Shown: piece by piece, positions 1 through 11,176 of the stretch
How the letters are laid out: the number at the start of each line of letters is the position of its first letter
Position numbering within the stretch: position 1 is the first letter of the stretch
Assembly: GCA_964017065.1 (NCBI GenBank)
Contig: OZ024784.1
Coordinates: forward strand, 16,783,152-16,847,151
DNA from: Haliclona indistincta
Lineage: Eukaryota > Porifera > Demospongiae > Haplosclerida > Chalinidae
DNA length: 64,000 nt
Reading direction: 5' to 3'
The notes under the pieces: model-generated
The model's database searches: none
Seen by the model: only the letters and a program-made list of their open reading frames with translations
What the model was told of the DNA's origin: nothing
Made by a program: the position numbers and the translations under genes

Positions 1-60
1 TGAAATCTGTTTAGTTGAATTGTGCTATCTGTTTGATTAGCAAAATTCATTACAAAAAAA

Positions 61-3000
61 TTAAAAATCAACTGTACCTTTTTGTCGACCTGGGAATGTC
101 TCCGCAAAAGAAAGATTCGTTTCTGTACTTGATTGATCACATTGTTGTTCAACAGGTGTAGGCTGATTGATGTCATTTGTACATTCAAGAGAATGAACAC
201 GATGAATATGTTTGCACAAGTGACCATTATTAAAGTCGTAGCAAGCATCATCACATTTGTACATGTGTACACAGAGAAACTGGCACTCCGGAGCTTTGCA
301 TATTGTCAAGTCATGCCTGTCTTGTTGAACAGAGCACTCAGAGCAAACTGCGGCAACCAACGATATAGAATATCCCTCTGGATTACAGCCTGATTGACTT
401 TTCACATGCCAGACTCGCTCATTCACTTCCTACATGTACACACAGCAAATTAGCTAAATGTTTGTTAAAGACTCTATAGCTGTATTTTAGTATCACACGT
501 ACCTGTACATCACTGGCTGGGATTTGTAGTCCACGATCATGACGATTGGCCTCTTTACGCATTTTGCTGCTTGCAGCCGATGGTAGTTGGCGAGTTCTTT
601 GGTAATTAAAAAAGACATCCTTCTCATACTGGAGTAGGTGATGGAGTAGATAGTCAACTCTACGATTTACTTTTCCGTTCAGATGAACAGTTTTAAGTTG
701 ATTGTGAAAGCTGTGTAGATTAAGCATTATGTGTAAGTCATGTAGAACATATTATACCTTTCAAGATACATGTTTGTATCAGTATCACCATGTGGAAAGT
801 GTCGGTAGCACTTAGCCCATTTTTCTGTAAGACACCACTGTATGCTGAATTCTTTATACTGTGTTGCATATTAACAAACCTGCTCTGCTTATGTAATAAG
901 TGTCGAAGTACTGCACAAAGTCAGGTTCCAAAGGTTGCCAGAACTTAGTGAATTCGGTAACTCTTTCTTGAAATACAGCAGGGCTATGCTCTAATCTTAG
1001 TATGCATAGCATCTTGTACATCTCAGCTTGGTGAGCTGGTTGTACAGATTTTAGCTTGTTTTTCCAAGCCCTATACATGTAGTAATCAAAAATGTGTTGG
1101 CAATAGATTTTGTGTACATTGATTACCTGTCTACATGCCAGTAACAGAGCAAGTGCTTCAATGAATCATCAAATACTCCTTTTGCAGCTGACCAACCTGT
1201 ATTGTCTGTACAATACAAGATAACAAGTATACATGACACATTGCACAACTTACCATCATCAGTCATAACAACATTCACCCTTGTAGAAGAAGACCTACTC
1301 TGTATTGCTCCCAAAAACGCACCAATTACTTCTGCAGTCTCTACATCAGATATACACCATCCAACTGGCTGTCCTATAATTATTATGCTTGATACATGTA
1401 GAATTGATTTCTTGTTTAATTACCTTTGCCGTATTCATCTGGTACAATGATTGTGATCAGTTTGAACCGATATTGATTGGTGCCATGTGTTGAGTCAACA
1501 CATAAGATGGTAGGGGCATACTTTCTGTACAGCTCCATCTGAAATTCTGTTTGGAGTACTAGTACAAATGAATCTTTGTGTAGCATAGGGTGGGGATCGT
1601 CTAGTGAACCCTGTGGTTTAAATATTAAAACTGGGTCGAACGACTCGTGTTGCAGCTCAGCCACCATCAGTGTGACTGATGTGGCATCGTCTTCATGTCG
1701 CTTGATCAGCCTGTCATCCACCTTTGTTTTGATGTTTCTTATGTCACATTTTGTGACAAAATTCTTCCTTGAAACACACTGATCAAAATTGTGTCGTTCT
1801 GAGCGATCTCCTACTTTCTCTCTTGTATCTGTGTATTCATGTGTTGTTTTATGCTTTACATTAGAACCAATAATTATCACCTTCTAAGATTCTTTCAACA
1901 GGAACTCCAAGGCTAATTTTCATTGCCACTTCATCTTTTGTTGTTTGTGGGAGTGGTAAATGCTTCAGCTCTGATGGGCCTAGCTGGTGTGTGTGTGCAG
2001 AAATGTAGGTTACGCCAACATGGCCATCTTCATAATGATCCACATATAGCCTTGATATACAGGTTGAATCCATCTTTCTAGACTCCTTTTGGTGAGGACG
2101 AAGTTTTTCTGTTTTTCTTTTCATCTTGTTTGAGCGGTGCTGTCCACTACGGCAGCATATGAAGTACTGTCGAGTCTTGATTTCTGTATGTAGTGTAACA
2201 TTGGAAGTGTAACATTGGAATTATAATAGCATACCTGACGAACTAGGATGGTGAGCTTTTTGATTATTCACAAAGGTAGTGTAAGTTGCATCTTCCTCGG
2301 CTTCCTTCCAACTGTTGAATTCTTCCATAGATGAAAACTCTAGAAACCTCTTTCCTAAAAGGATCAACAAAAACACCCATTTTGACCAAAAACACCTATA
2401 CGGTATAACCACATCAAGCATTAATAGTAGATTACAATGACATTAACCAAGGACAATTAACAACTTAACTTCAACAGCAAAAATCATGCACTGCATGCAT
2501 ACTGACTAACTTACCTAACTTTTCATTATGTACACCCTCACAGTGAGTCAGTAACTCCATGTTGGTCCTAAATGCTGTGGACTTTCCATAGCAAAATGGA
2601 CACTGAAAATTCCGTGTACAGCACGGCTGTCTGTTACACCATGCTCGATCTTTTGATGCTCGTTGAGGCGATATTTCCTAGAATAACTTTTATTGCATCC
2701 AGCAAAAGAGCAATGGTAGCTAATTCTGTCAACAGAGACCTGTTCTTGCTGTGCCGTACCATTACTTGATGTGGATTCCATTGTAGCAGCCTGAGACTAT
2801 ATTATATTCAATAATGACTAATAGTATCAGTACTCACATCACTGTTCTCAGATGAATGGGTGACCTGTTCTAAGTTGAGTGTACCACTAGTAATCATACT
2901 AGTAATCATACTAGCAGCCCGGTGAGACTCCATCATAGCTTCCTGAGACTACATACATTTCAATATTATTGTAGTCGTGATGGCTCTACTCACGCCACTA

Positions 3001-3204
3001 CTCTGAGAAGAAGGAGTAACGAATTCGAAGACCTGTTCTTGTTGTGTACTCCTGGATTCTTTGCCGATGGCCTGAGAATGCACTCTGTATCAGCATTATA
3101 GTCATGATCGCTAACAGTTTGCTCACGTCACGATCATTAATCTGAGAAAACACAACAGAGAGCTGTTCTTGCTGTACATGCGTAACGCTTGCTGATATGG
3201 CCAT
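61..3204 (-). CDS. Mutator-like (MULE) transposase, C2H2 + MULE core + SWIM finger
   Basis: Multi-exon transposase gene read on the minus strand. From the N-terminus: four short related exons each carrying a QQEQ(V/L)-like core (about 3204-3127, 3071-2994, 2948-2838, 2796 onward); a C2H2 zinc finger (YHCSFAGC...H near 2720-2640); a WRKY/FLYWCH-type N-terminal DNA-binding region (FSSMEEFNSWKE near 2330, then HTHQLGPSELKHLPLP near 2000); the MULE catalytic core with CVDSTHGTNQ (near 1500) and a second aspartate in VMTDDG (near 1255), followed by the LLCYWHVD C-x-x-H motif (near 1130); then a C-terminal SWIM-like finger (CKHIHRVH near 190-240). The stop is at 61-63. ATG at 3204 gives MAISASV and opens the first repeated exon. 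Several internal exon joins are inferred from GT/AG sites, so I cannot say whether every exon is intact. The assignment to MULE rests on the D-D-CxxH arrangement and the C2H2/SWIM companions. Confidence 0.72.
2838..3204 (-). repeat. Internally duplicated 5' exons of the MULE gene
   Basis: Exons 3204-3127 and 3071-2994 are both 78 nt. They are followed by 2948-2838 and the start of the C2H2 exon (from 2796). Translations share a Q-Q-E-Q-V/L core followed by a serine-rich stretch, and the first three end in an aspartate or glycine-valine junction at a GTGAG donor. Spacing between successive exons is about 110-155 bp. This looks like serial duplication of one exon plus intron. Confidence 0.55.
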
Positions 3205-3210
3205 TACTAT

Positions 3211-3379
3211 GCAAGGAAGCAATCTGGTCGACTTCACAGCTACTCTGCTGCTGTACCAGACCGAGTACCAGACAAGTGCACGGCAGTGGCGAGTTTTCCC
3301 GCGCCGCGGTACGCGTTTGAAGCAAGTCACGTGATTACCATGGCAACGCCTCAGGGGCTTGTAATGCGATTCATTCATT
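3211..3379. other. GC-rich interval upstream of the MULE gene
   Basis: This stretch is noticeably more GC- and CpG-rich than its surroundings (for example around 3290-3330). It lies directly upstream of the MULE start at 3204, so a promoter or element end is possible. I see no specific motif that proves either. Confidence 0.25.
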
Positions 3380-3458
3380 ATGCCTCGGTGGGCGGAGCCA
3401 CGAGGCATACACGTACACGTGGTGTCATTATGCCTCGGTGGGCGGAGCCACGAGGCAT
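3380..3458. repeat. Two copies of a 29-bp hairpin-forming motif, 50 bp apart
   Basis: ATGCCTCGGTGGGCGG followed by AGCCACGAGGCAT occurs at 3380-3408 and 3430-3458. Each copy has an 8-bp self-complementary end (ATGCCTCG/CGAGGCAT). The 12-bp start ATGCCTCGGTGG is the inverse of CCACCGAGGCAT at 6365-6376 and 6998-7009, so these are probably the outer inverted termini of the repeat block 3380-7009. Confidence 0.7.
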
Positions 3459-3900
3459 ACGTACGTACATACAGTAATCGTGGTGTCAGTCAGTCATTCT
3501 GTCAGTCAGTCTGTCGCAACGATTTCTCGGCGCTCGCTGAAAACTAATAGTGGGGCAGATGTGTGCAAAAAAATGCATGAATTGTGGGTTTTTACATAGA
3601 AGCATGAAACTTGGTATGGTATTAGATAATAATATATAAAGTAATTTGAGATATGGAGCCACTTCGGGTTTGACCTCTGCCGACCTCTAGACGTTAATTA
3701 ACTATTTAAAAAATTCCGTCTTTTCCATGTTCCACCAAATGCAGTCAAGTTTGGTATCATATTGAAGCTCAGCTTATAAGGAGTAATTTGGAACATAAAT
3801 CATATTAATAGCACATTCTGATCAAAAGTTATGATAGTTTTTATGATCGTGATTATGTAAATTTGAAGTATTATGCATTTAGTTTTAACAGTAAGATAAG

Positions 3901-4899
3901 CTAATCAGTTTCAGTACATTTTCCATCACACTGGCACATAGCAGTACATTTCAGAGCTGCTTTCTTGCACTTGCATTGCCCTCTGCATCCTTTCTTACAG
4001 CCACAACGTAGTAACTCCCTGGATGAAATACTGGCCTCTGGCAAAGTAGTCCACAAGGGTTTCCAGTTGGCAGAATCAGTCCAACCCCAATCACCAGGAG
4101 AAGGTAGCTGGATGGAAACTTGAAGCATTTTACCCCAACAATGCCCACCTTGGTACACAGCTCTTTTAATATGCTGTATTAGAGCTGCTCTGGAAGGAGG
4201 AAGGGCATCCATGGTTCGTCCTTTTTTGGTAAAAAGATGCTTCCGAGCTTCATCTATGCTTGTTAGATGACTTGTACGGTCATATAGAAGAATAGTGAAC
4301 CGTTCCAATCTTGCTACTTCTTCATCAGTTATATTAGATGGTCCAGCTGATAGTGCAAGGAATGTTGCCGTTATTTCATCATATACTTTCCAGGTATCCC
4401 ATGCTGACTTTTTTCCTTTGGTGGCAAATGAGGAAACTGTGTCGCATCCTGTATAAGCATGGAAGATAGGCAATGCTTGAGACTTGGCTGGGCCAAGAGA
4501 TGCTGCAATTTCATGAATTGGTATGTATCTAAAATTCTTTCCTGTTCCAAATGCTATCCACAATTCCTGAATTTCTAATTTAGCAAATGCAGCCACTGAC
4601 AAGACAACCACATCTGTGTCAACAGCACGCAAGAGAATTTTGTTATATCCCTTTTTCGCTGCATCTGCTAGATGAAGGACCATTCTTGTGTCAGCCTCTT
4701 CATGATTCGAAGGAGCGAGATTACTAATGTCTTGAGGAGGAATGCACACAACATCTGACCCATTTGTGGTGATGATCTGCTTCCTAGTTACCAAATGCTT
4801 GATGTGCTTCACCAAAAACAAAAATAACTCAGTCTTATTTGCATCATCACGCAAAAATTGTGACCAGTTTTGGGGCAAATTAGCAGATTCTTCAAGCAT
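3901..4899 (-). CDS. Repeat-encoded protein with PIN/XRN-like acidic motif and CXC tail, N-terminally truncated
   Basis: Open frame of 332 codons spanning the spacer and arm A of the foldback element. Visible motifs are NHEEADTRMVLH (about residue 67) and AVDTDVVVL (about residue 92), an acidic pattern like PIN/FEN-type nucleases; HAYTGCDTVSSF (about residue 148); and a C-terminal cysteine-rich block CGCKKGCRGQCKC resembling a tesmin/TSO1 CXC domain. Similar proteins recur in repetitive families of sponges and cnidarians, as I recall them, but I cannot name the superfamily. The ATG at 4899 lies at the spacer/arm B junction, so the true N-terminus was probably lost when the inverted duplication formed. 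Whether this copy is expressed is unknown. Confidence 0.55.
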   Translation of the reverse strand: MLEESANLPQNWSQFLRDDANKTELFLFLVKHIKHLVTRKQIITTNGSDVVCIPPQDISNLAPSNHEEADTRMVLHLADAAKKGYNKILLRAVDTDVVVLSVAAFAKLEIQELWIAFGTGKNFRYIPIHEIAASLGPAKSQALPIFHAYTGCDTVSSFATKGKKSAWDTWKVYDEITATFLALSAGPSNITDEEVARLERFTILLYDRTSHLTSIDEARKHLFTKKGRTMDALPPSRAALIQHIKRAVYQGGHCWGKMLQVSIQLPSPGDWGWTDSANWKPLWTTLPEASISSRELLRCGCKKGCRGQCKCKKAALKCTAMCQCDGKCTETD

Positions 4900-4900
4900 T

Positions 4901-5471
4901 GCCTATCTTCCATGCTTATACAGGATGCGACACAGTTTCCTCATTTGCCACCAAAGGAAAAAAGTCAGCATGGGGTACCTGGAAAGTATATGATGAAATA
5001 ACGGCAACATTCCTTGCACTATCAGCTGGACCATCTAATATAACTGATGAAGAAGTAGCAAGATTGGAACGGTTCACTATTCTTCTATATGACCGTACAA
5101 GTCATCTAACAAGCATAGATGAAGCTCGGAAGCATCTTTTTACCAAAAAAGGACGAACCATGGATGCCCTTCCTCCTTCCAGAGCAGCTCTAATACAGCA
5201 TATTAAAAGAGCTGTATACCAAGGTGGGCATTGTTGGGGTAAAATGCTTCAAGTTTCCATCCAGCTACCTTCTCCTGGTGATTGGGGTTGGACTGATTCT
5301 GCCAACTGGAAACCCTTGTGGACTACTTTGCCAGAGGCCAGTATTTCATCCAGGGAGTTACTACGTTGTGGCTGTAAGAAAGGATGCAGAGGGCAATGCA
5401 AGTGCAAGAAAGCAGCTCTGAAATGTACTGCTATGTGCCAGTGTGATGGAAAATGTACTGAAACTGATTAG
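4901..5471 (+). pseudogene. Inverted copy of the C-terminal ~190 codons of the repeat-encoded protein
   Basis: Arm B repeats the last ~190 codons of the minus-strand frame (HAYTGCDTVSSF to the CXC tail and stop at 5469-5471) in opposite orientation, with one Asp-to-Gly change. It has no ATG of its own at the equivalent position and lacks the N-terminal acidic motifs. I read it as a by-product of the inverted duplication and not as a separate gene. Confidence 0.75.
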
Positions 5472-7025
5472 CTTATCTTACTGTTAAAACTAAATGCATA
5501 ATACTTCAAATTTACATAATCACGATCATAAAAACTATCATAACTTTTGATCAGAATGTGCTATTAATATGATTTATGTTCCAAATTACTCCTTATAAGC
5601 TGAGCTTCAATATGATACCAAACTTGACTGCATTTGGTGGAACATGGAAAAGACGGAATTTTTTAAATAGTTAATTAACGTCTAGAGGTCGGCAGAGGTC
5701 AAACCCAAAGTGGCTCCATATCTCAAATTACTTTATATATTATTATCTAATACCATACCAAGTTTCATGCTTCTATGTAAAAACCCACAATTCATGCACA
5801 CATCTGCCCCACTATAAGCGCTGAAACAAGCGACACGGGTAGAAATCGATACTTGCTCGGATTTGTATTTTCAGAAGTTTGATTTTAAAGCTTGGTGCGT
5901 AAGTTACCGCGTGAATTGCTCACCTAGAAGGCTGTTGGTGGTGATGTAGACTTCTGAGGAGACAAAGTTGTCTAAAGCTGGCTGCCTTGCAGCCAGTGAG
6001 TGTATGAACAGCATTGTAGACTTGTATATGAAGCTTCGTTCTTGAGTTATGGCGTAATTTGCTTACCTCGCGATCGATGGCAGTTGCTGGCGATCTAGAG
6101 TTCGCCGTAGCACAAAACTACCCACAATTGACTGCCTAGAAGCTGACAAGTTAGAACTTCACTACAGGATAGCAGCGCATGTCTAAAGAAATGGTGTAAG
6201 CAAGCTATATCTCGATTGCTCGTGTTTTGTGCCCTGCACTCCAACTAGACACGCCCAGTTGAATTAGTGGTCAGCGCTGATTGGCTTCTGATTGCATAAC
6301 TATTATACTACATTGTACAAGGTATAATAATAGCTGCAGCTGTTGTATGTGAAATGGTGGCATTCCACCGAGGCATCTGCACCCTTGGTGCTTTATTCTG
6401 TCAGTCATTCCGTCACAACGATTTCTCATCGCTCGCTGAAAACTAAGCGCTGAAACGTGCAACACAAGCTAAAGTCGATATTTGATTGAAAATGAATTGT
6501 AAGGATTTTGGTTATAAGGCTCTGTTCCTGAGTTATGGCGTGAATTGCTCACGGCTGGTTCGGTTTTGTAGCGCACACTGTAAGTTAAGCTATGAAACTA
6601 GCAAAGCAAGTAGAACACGGTATTATCTCGCTTTACAACATTAGAAAACTTTATACGAAGCTTAGTTTGTGAGTTATGGCGCAATTTGCTCCCTCGTGAT
6701 CGATCATGGCTGTTGCTGGCGATCTGAGTTCTTCAAAGGCAAAGCTATCCACAGTTGACTGCCAAGAAGCTGATAGGTTAGAATTTCACTACAGCAATTG
6801 TGTAAGCAAGCTATGGACACTATCTCGCTTGTGTGCTGTGCCCTGCACTTGAACTGAACATTATAGACACGCCCAGTTGAATTAGTTGTCAGCACTGATT
6901 GGCTTCTGATTGCATAACTATTATACTGCATTGTGATCACTGTACAGACAGGTATAATAGCTGCAGTTTGTTGCTGTGTATGTGAAATGGTTGCATTCCA
7001 CCGAGGCATCTGCACCTTTGGTGCT

Positions 7026-10000
7026 TCATTTTGTAAGCAATGCTACATCCTGTTCATTGAATAATCAAAAGACATTACAAAATCTTAATTTTTTGTTACC
7101 ATTGTGGTTTGGCCAGTGAAATCGGTCGACTAAAAATCTGGATTCACGGAAAAAGTCAGGCTCCCGGTTTAAACAGTACTGGTGTAGGTTGCATCCGTTG
7201 TCATACACTATAACCTTTGGAGCTAAAAAATTGAATAATGCGATCTGTATTTTTTAGTTCATAGTTAAATTACCTGAGGAAAATCGCTCATAGAGTATGC
7301 TGAAAGGTATGTTGGGAGATTCTTGCACCTGCATCACTTCATATCCATAGCAAATTCCTGCAGATTCAATAAAGGTAATTATAGTTGTCCGTCTTGTAGG
7401 TTACCGTGCTGGCAAAAAAGTGTAAAAATTCCCGGAAGTAGTGATGGATGTCCTGAGTTTTTTTTGGTGCAAATTTTGCTGCTACTCTTATCTGCTGTGT
7501 ATCTTCTTCTGGCACGCAGTGGCTTTAACTGGGGGAAAAAAGCTAATGCATTTTCGGATGGAGTTGGCTCTGGGCAAGTATCTGGTACTGAATCACTTGA
7601 AAAGGGAGCTAACGATACAGCTATAAGCCTTTCAATAACTGGTTCTAATAGATCTTTTGGATGATGTGGCAAGTTTTCTAGTAGTGCAAATAGTACTGGC
7701 ACTTCTCGTTGAAGAAGTGCCAGTGATGCAGCATCGGTCAAGATGGGTATCTGTAGCATTTTTTGTAATAGTTCGATAACCTCGGGTACAGGTCGAACTA
7801 GTGCACATACTGGTGATGTAGTAGAAATTGCCTTACATAATTCTTGCCATTCTTGAGGACATTGAACTAATTTTTGATTGACAACTTTTATGGTTGTTAC
7901 CAGGCTGACAAGACAAGGAACATGTGACTTTAACTTTTCTACCAACTCAAGAAAATCGACTTGAGAAATGCCAGTAGTTGAAAATTTGTGAAACATCTTC
8001 CTTGTAGTTTTGTCTGGAATGTAAACACGTTCCTGGAACCTAGTAAACAATGGTAATTTTTGTCAGTTTAGGGACAAATATAACAAGCAAGCTAGCTTAT
8101 CTTCCAAATTCGCTTTGCTCTCTCAAGGGTGCCTTGTCAACTTTCCATTGCAGAAATTCTTTGCGAAATGACAAGGAAGTTGCGTCCATCAGAACAATAC
8201 CTGGAGCTGTCCCACATTCGGTACACATAAAAGCTGATGATGTATCGATGTCCAGTAGTTTTAAAAATGAGTACCAACTCCAGCGAAAATGGTTGTATGT
8301 GAACTCCCTCTGAAAACTGCAATTTCCTGTGTCTTCGTGTGCTTTCACAAGGACACTGTACTGTGTATGTATCGTTGTCCTATATCGATTATGGGAAAAT
8401 AGTTATGCAAGCCATCATTAAAATTGTAGCTTACCGTCCTATAAGAAACTGATGCATCATTCCTCTCAAAACCTCGTATGAGACACAAAATTTTCCCATA
8501 TTGAGTAGACAGCATGATTGTCCATCAAACGAATACTCTTCATTACACTGAGTGCACTTTCCTGTTATAACTACACACACAGTATCAGCTACATCTTATA
8601 GTAGTAAATACATACCTTTTGCACTGATGACTGAGTTTGTTAGTATAATTTTACTTACGCATTCGGATTGTTGCACTACTTCAGCACACATGAAGCCACA
8701 ACCAGAGCAGTTTGTTGGTAGATCAGAAGTCAAATTTGCGACATTCTCTGTGATATTGAACCGAATTATAGTAGGTAGATTAAGCATCTCCGACAGCGAA
8801 GACGATAAAACGAAAGGAATTTTTGAACTTGAGACACAACTGCACCATTCCTTTTTTGGTTTTCGTCTACTGCTTTGATGCAGTAGATGCAGGAATTCTG
8901 ATATGGCATCAGGCATGTCAGCATCTGGAATTGAGGATGCCATTTCTTCAACAAACTTAACATGGTCACAGTTGTGTTTCTTGTGTTTGCAAGTAGTACA
9001 CCGGATTTTCTGAGAGTCAGAAACACTCACAACTCCATATCCAGAATCTGCACGGATGCATACAACCGGTGGCCAACCAAATGAAGCAACAACCTGCATA
9101 ATAGGTGCTGTATAACAAACATTTGGGGTACATAAGGCTTATCAATACCTCCGGACCATGAAAGGTTTCTCTGCTGCCATACCAGTGATCTATAAAACAT
9201 ATAGCAGCTTCAAAAACACAAAATAATTATTAAAATACCAGAAAAATCTTGTTCAGGAAATATGCTGTGAGCATTGTCATTTGTGGACAGGATCTCTTGA
9301 AGAGCTTGTATGTGAATACACTTTGGTGGAATTTTTTTGCAGAATTCAGTGTATTCAGCCTCAAGAACAGGTGAGATGCTGTTAAGAAGGTGTGCCCTGG
9401 GTTTGTCACAGCTGCACCAGTATACCCAATGAAAATCTTTGTTGAAGCATCTTCCAGTTCGGGAAACAAATAGATAGTCATGATGCTATAAAAGCAGCAA
9501 GTAACTTTTGATTGTGGTGCAGTGCTTTTTACCTTCAAAGATAAGTCAACTGCATTAATTTCTTGCATGACAAAATCATGCAGGGCACTGTCAATGGAAG
9601 CAACAGCATCCTTAGACTTCAGATGATACACATAAGCTTCCAGAGCTGAAAGAACACCCGCACTGTTTTCAGAGCTACCCTGCATGAGCTATAAACAATC
9701 AAAATGATGCAACATGTTTTTGTCTTACAGCTGATGGAATAAAGTCTGAGTTGAACGGTTCTTCTGAATGGAGTGGTTTCATCTGATATAAATTGTTCTT
9801 CAATTCTTGTTGTCTGAGACTGCAGCATTGTGTTTGCACTTTGTGAGACATCAAGTGTGGTAAATGAATGCCCAGTCGACTCAATCAAACATATTCCACC
9901 TTAAAATAAAGTTCAAAAAATCATTAATTTTTGTTAACGCACATCATCATACTAGTGCTGGGTTTTGAATGTCTTGGAGCATTAAATGGTTTCCTAACAC

Positions 10001-10510
10001 GTAACAGCACTGGAGAAGAAAACTGATAACTGTCCTCTTTGTCCTCTTTAACTTTTTTCCATGACTTCTCTATATGCAATTTGGACTTTTTTTTCTAAAA
10101 TCACACACATCACTGATTCACTGTGTTAATATCATTTACAATGTTTACCGGTGCCCTTGGAAGTCCAGCTTCTAACTGGTCTCTTGCATCCATGGTTAAC
10201 TGGGAGAACTGACTGCAGCTATAGCCACTCTCTGATGACTGCACTATAAGTTGAAATTCTTGAATGTCTGAATAGAACTGTCAGCACCGGTATAGAGTAA
10301 AGCACTGTGATTGCAAGAGAACTAAATCAGTTGCTGAAAAAACAAAATCATTATTAATAATGGAAAGTACACGGCTGTTGCAAAATTGGAAAGCTACATT
10401 ACCTGAACTGCTGGAGAGCTGTCTGCTACTTGCTCATACAGGGCTAATCCTGGCAGGCTGCTGGACTCTGATAAGTAGGATCTGATTGGCTGTTGCTAAA
10501 CTTGGAACTG
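7026..10510 (-). pseudogene. KDZ/Zisupton-type transposase, 3'-truncated
   Basis: Minus-strand multi-exon transposase. N-terminal exons at about 10510-10403, 10268-10150, 10095-9952 and 9900-9735 are lineage-specific. Then come a SWIM-like finger (CTTCKHKKHNCDHVKF near 9000-8950), a cysteine cluster (CSGCGFMC near 8690; GKCTQCNEEYSF near 8560) and FMCTECGTAPGIVLMDAT near 8230. The core follows: LLPGIFTLFCQHG joined over an intron to ICYGYEVMQVQESP (7375-7290), then VYDNGCNLHQYC and FLVDRFHWPNHNG (7225-7110), then CSIAYKM (7050-7030). These are the signature motifs of Kyakuja-Dileera-Zisupton transposases. The frame stops matching where the 630-bp repeat begins at about 7025, so the conserved C-terminus is missing. 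Exon limits are inferred from splice sites; element ends were not found. Confidence 0.75.
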
Positions 10511-11028
10511 ATTTAACTCAGTAGAAGTACTAGCTGATTGATGCTAACTGGCTACTGCAAACTCAGAACTGGCTGCAAGCTAAGTGACAACTGGGAGAAC
10601 TGATTCTAAGCTTTTCTCCTTTATACCAAACTCTGATGTCTCAAGGGACTTTGTTCAAAACAAAGTTAATTTTATTCATTAGAGTGTGTGTCTTGGTAGT
10701 ACAGATAATAATATTCTAAAGAGCTTAAACTTTGTTTTAATTGAAACATGCAAATTACCATTGCAACTAGTAATAATACATGTACAGTCATGTAATTCCA
10801 ATAGTCAATTTTCTAAACATAAAAACAACAACAAGCTAATTAGTCCAAGCAAAAATGTGAATGACAACATGCTTGCAGAAAGAGCTGGTGGTATATGCAA
10901 GCTGGTTTGCATACATCAGGTTTGCAGCAACCACTCTGACTGAGTGACTCAGCTCAAAGTGAACTACATTTTGGCAAAATTTGCTTTTAGGCATACATCG
11001 CTCTTGCACGTGATACACATACCGACAC
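10511..11028. other. Intergenic, nothing recognised
   Basis: This AT-rich interval between the KDZ remnant and the minisatellite foldback shows no convincing coding exon, RNA gene or repeat end. Short open frames here have no recognisable motif. Confidence 0.5.
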
Positions 11029-11176
11029 GGGTAGCGCTAGGTGCAGTCTATATGTCGCATCCATCATAATGACATCATCGAACTTTGCGTCTAGCCCCTC
11101 CCATTCGCACGTGGATGTCAATATTGCTTTCTTGCTGACAGTGGACAAGACTACTGTAGTACTGCTTGAACTACTT

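Larger units (their letters stand above)
3548..5814. mobile_element. Inverted-duplication (foldback) transposon with TAA target-site duplication
   Basis: Arm A (3548-4480) and arm B (4892-5814) are inverted copies separated by a 411-bp spacer. By eye they differ only by a 10-nt insertion near 3570, one base near 3666/5707 and one base that changes Asp to Gly in the coding region. Both termini read TAGTGGGGCAG inward. TAA at 3545-3547 and 5815-5817 flanks the element. The uninterrupted paralogous site at 6434-6455 (GAAAACTAAGCGCTG) has a single TAA, which confirms the ends. A 3-bp TAA duplication is typical of PIF/Harbinger-like elements, but the encoded protein is not a recognisable Harbinger transposase. 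Confidence 0.85.
3496..7025. repeat. Tandem ~630-bp repeat, two units, first unit split by a foldback element
   Basis: Unit 1 is 3496-3547 plus 5818-6394; unit 2 is 6395-7025. Shared landmarks are GCTCGCTGAAAACTAAGCG, GAGTTATGGCG, GACACGCCCAGTTGAATTAG, TTGGCTTCTGATTGCATAAC and CATTCCACCGAGGCATCTGC, all in the same order and orientation. The units differ by scattered substitutions and small indels, so the duplication is older than the foldback insertion within unit 1. No coding potential is recognised in either unit. Confidence 0.8.

Noticed and set aside
3901..5471. Two separate divergent genes for the CXC-tailed protein
   Set aside because: The right copy is only the duplicated C-terminal part and sits in the arm of an inverted duplication with defined element ends.
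3548..5814. Assembly artefact (collapsed or folded read)
   Set aside because: Considered, because the arms are almost identical. TAA duplications, an independent empty site and three arm differences favour a real insertion, though long reads would be decisive.
6271..7015. Short minus-strand open frames in the 630-bp repeat units
   Set aside because: Both units give similar frames only because they are duplicates; no start conservation or known motif.
8552..8878. Plus-strand frame opposite the KDZ SWIM exon
   Set aside because: The minus strand has clear transposase motifs here; the plus frame is a shadow.
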